Origin: CAYHZG01 sp964361105 | GTDB taxonomy: Bacteria > Patescibacteriota > Minisyncoccia > 2-02-FULL-40-12 | Reading direction: 5' to 3' | NCBI GenBank assembly: GCA_964361105.1 | Contig: CAYHZG010000028.1 | Location: 1 to 6,035 of the forward strand | DNA length: 6,035 nucleotides | Part shown: positions 4,698 through 6,035 of the stretch, in pieces | Position numbering within the stretch: position 1 is the first letter of the stretch | Layout: the number at the start of each line of letters is the position of its first letter | Translations under genes and position numbers: made by a program | The notes under the pieces: generated by a model | The model's database searches: none | Seen by the model: the letters and a program-made list of their open reading frames with translations, nothing else | What the model was told of the DNA's origin: nothing

Positions 4698-6035
4698 CCA
4701 AACAGGAAGCCAGGGAGCGGACAGAAAAACTCAGGGGACTCATTAATAAATACCGGCATCACCGGCTTAGCTTGGATAAGCCTTTAGTTTCAGAAGCAGC
4801 CGAGGATTCCTTGAAAAAGGAGCTTTTTGATTTGGAGAACGAATACCCGGATTTAGTCACTCCGGATTCTCCGACCCAACGCGTCGGTGGCAAACCGCTT
4901 GAAAAATTTAAAAAAGTTCTCCACCCAAAGCCAATGCTTTCTTTTAACGATGCTTTTTCAAAAGAAGACATGACTGATTGGACTGAAAGACAGGAGCGTT
5001 TGCTGCCTGGGGCGGTCAAAAATGGCTTTTACGCCGAGCTTAAAATTGACGGACTGGCCATAGAGCTTATTTACAAAAACGACGTTTTAGAGGTGGGTTC
5101 AACGAGGGGGGACGGGATTACCGGTGAAAACGTCACCCAGAATTTAAAAACTGTTGAAGCAATTCCCCTGCGGCTTTTGGACAAAGAAGAGGCCGTAAAA
5201 AATCTAAAGAAAGTCCCGATGCCAAAGGCATCGAGGATCTCCCGATTCCATCGAGGATCCTCGACGAAATCGGGACTCGACGGCGAAGCCGTCGGAAAAA
5301 AACTCGATCATATTGTGAGAAATTTAGAAAGAAATTGGCCTAAAGAACTCGCGGTTAGAGGGGAAGTTTTTTTAAATCATAAAGAATTTGAACGAATTAA
5401 CAAGGAGTTAAAAAAGAAAGGCGGTAAACTTTATGCCAATCCAAGAAACTTGGCCGCCGGATCAATCAGGCAGCTTAATCCAAAGATTACCGCTTCAAGA
5501 AAATTGAATTCTTTTGCTTATTCTTTAGTCACTGATTTGGGTCAAAAAACTCATGAAGAAGAACATTTGATTTTAAAGGTCCTTGGCTTTTCGGTTAATC
5601 CCCACAATAAATTTGTTAAAGATTTGGACCAAGCCCAGAAGTTCCGCGACTATTGGGAGAAAAACCGGGAAAAACTGGATTATGAAATAGACGGCATAGT
5701 CATAACTTTGAATGATAATGAAATTTTTGAGAAACTCGGCGTAGTTGGAAAATCACCCCGCGGTTCAATCGCTTATAAATTTTCGCCTAAAGAGTCAACA
5801 ACCAAGGTTAAGGATATTATTGTTTCGGTCGGCCGGACTGGCGCTTTGACGCCAATTGCTATTTTGGAGCCGGTTGAAATCGGCGGAGTGACGATTAGCC
5901 GGGCCACCCTCCATAATGAAGATGAAATAAAAAGATTGGGGATTAAGATCGGTGATACAGTGGTGGTCGGCCGGGCCGGTGATGTGATTCCAGATGTGAT
6001 TAAAGTTTTGAAAGAACTCCGAACCGGCAAAGAGA
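4694..6035 (+). CDS. ligA: NAD-dependent DNA ligase LigA, 3' truncated by window edge
   Basis: LigA seals nicks between Okazaki fragments and in repair, using NAD+ to form a ligase-AMP intermediate. There are 447 visible codons with no stop. Domain Ia (1-50) runs into 'TPDSPTQRVGG' (56-66) and 'PMLSFNDAFS'. The adenylation domain has the catalytic lysine K117 in 'ELKIDGLAIEL', then 'STRGDGITGENVTQN' (R138), 'VRGEVF' (E224), 'NPRNLAAGSIRQLNP' (249-263), 'EIDGIVI' (D333) and 'AYKF' (K362). The OB domain begins near 'VGRTGALTPIAILEPV' and shows 'ATLHNEDEI' and 'RAGDVIPDV'. The rest of the OB fold, zinc finger, HhH and BRCT parts are outside. Between R138 and E224 there is a long insert that includes a palindromic DNA element (residues 174-201). 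K117 to E224 spans 107 residues, against 58 in E. coli LigA as I recall it. Several NMN-binding positions of domain Ia differ from the consensus. The start is fixed by the ATGA overlap and GAGG. Confidence 0.96.
   Translation, partial: MTKQEARERTEKLRGLINKYRHHRLSLDKPLVSEAAEDSLKKELFDLENEYPDLVTPDSPTQRVGGKPLEKFKKVLHPKPMLSFNDAFSKEDMTDWTERQERLLPGAVKNGFYAELKIDGLAIELIYKNDVLEVGSTRGDGITGENVTQNLKTVEAIPLRLLDKEEAVKNLKKVPMPKASRISRFHRGSSTKSGLDGEAVGKKLDHIVRNLERNWPKELAVRGEVFLNHKEFERINKELKKKGGKLYANPRNLAAGSIRQLNPKITASRKLNSFAYSLVTDLGQKTHEEEHLILKVLGFSVNPHNKFVKDLDQAQKFRDYWEKNREKLDYEIDGIVITLNDNEIFEKLGVVGKSPRGSIAYKFSPKESTTKVKDIIVSVGRTGALTPIAILEPVEIGGVTISRATLHNEDEIKRLGIKIGDTVVVGRAGDVIPDVIKVLKELRTGKE
5212..5295 (+). 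repeat. Palindromic element translated in frame within ligA
   Basis: About 84 bp made almost wholly of inverted repeats. Hairpin 1 is cgatgcc-aaa-ggcatcg (5217-5233). Hairpin 2 pairs tcccgatt (5240-5247) with aatcggga (5268-5275) around a perfect 14-bp palindrome, tcgaggatcctcga (5251-5264). Hairpin 3 is cgacggc-gaa-gccgtcg (5278-5294). An alternative outer pairing, agtcccgat (5212-5220) with atcgggact (5269-5277), excludes hairpin 1. The 11-mer catcgaggatc is directly repeated at 5229 and 5249. The length is 28 codons with no stop, and it encodes low-complexity residues from V174 to G201. It is GC-richer than its flanks. The form is that of a short dispersed palindromic element that tolerates being inside genes, like the Rickettsia palindromic elements. 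Exact borders are uncertain and no target duplication is evident. Confidence 0.8.

Noticed and set aside
4580..5019. Two minus-strand open frames (4580-4762 and 4759-5019) opposite the PilX-like gene and the start of ligA
   Set aside because: Serine-rich antisense readings of conserved coding sequence, with no start context or motif.
5212..5295. The palindromic block as a CRISPR repeat or a terminator within ligA
   Set aside because: There are no regularly spaced identical repeats with unique spacers, no T-tract follows, and the ligase frame runs straight through to conserved motifs.
5773..6030. Minus-strand open frame opposite the ligA OB region
   Set aside because: Antisense to strongly conserved ligase motifs; Thr/Pro/Ile-rich with no recognisable domain.

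Overview
The window is an AT-rich, densely packed block of one type IV pilus (T4P) / type II-secretion-like pseudopilus cluster that runs directly into a DNA ligase gene. Every confident gene lies on the + strand. The organism is probably a Candidate Phyla Radiation (Patescibacteria/Parcubacteria-like) bacterium. This is an inference from the compact pilC-pilin-pilD-minor pilin layout, short overlapping genes with weak or absent Shine-Dalgarno sites, a DUF4430-like protein inside the pilin operon, and a ligase N-terminus of the form 'SEAAEDSLKKEL'. No rRNA or marker protein is present to prove it.

Layout: (1) 2-1072, the 3' part of pilC, the inner-membrane platform protein, cut by the left edge. 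(2) 1126-1614, a GspG/PilA-type major pilin candidate. (3) 1647-1693, a strong intrinsic terminator whose T-rich tail ends at the next start codon. (4) 1694-2467, pilD prepilin peptidase, carrying a 7-nt tandem repeat (2104-2134) inside the reading frame. (5) 2452-2874, a membrane-anchored DUF4430-like protein. (6) 2867-3403, 3406-3879, 3876-4382 and 4386-4697, four minor pilins resembling in order GspH/FimT, GspI/PilV, GspJ/PilW and GspK/PilX. (7) 4694 to the right edge, the 5' two-thirds of ligA (NAD-dependent DNA ligase), with an in-frame palindromic element at 5212-5295. From pilD to ligA, genes overlap by 4-16 nt or are 2-3 nt apart, so they look like one translationally coupled unit.

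Functionally, PilD would cleave and methylate the prepilins, PilC would drive assembly with an ATPase presumably encoded upstream, the GspG-like pilin would form the fibre, and the H/I/J/K-like minor pilins would form the tip or priming complex. ligA is a housekeeping gene attached to the end of this unit.

The points most worth a second look are the heptanucleotide repeat in pilD, where gain or loss of one unit creates a stop before the second catalytic Asp; the palindromic element translated inside the ligase adenylation domain; substitutions at the NMN-binding positions of ligase domain Ia; and the terminator placed directly in front of pilD. No RNA gene, CRISPR array, insertion sequence or complete new system is visible, and no gene-free stretch reaches 300 bases.
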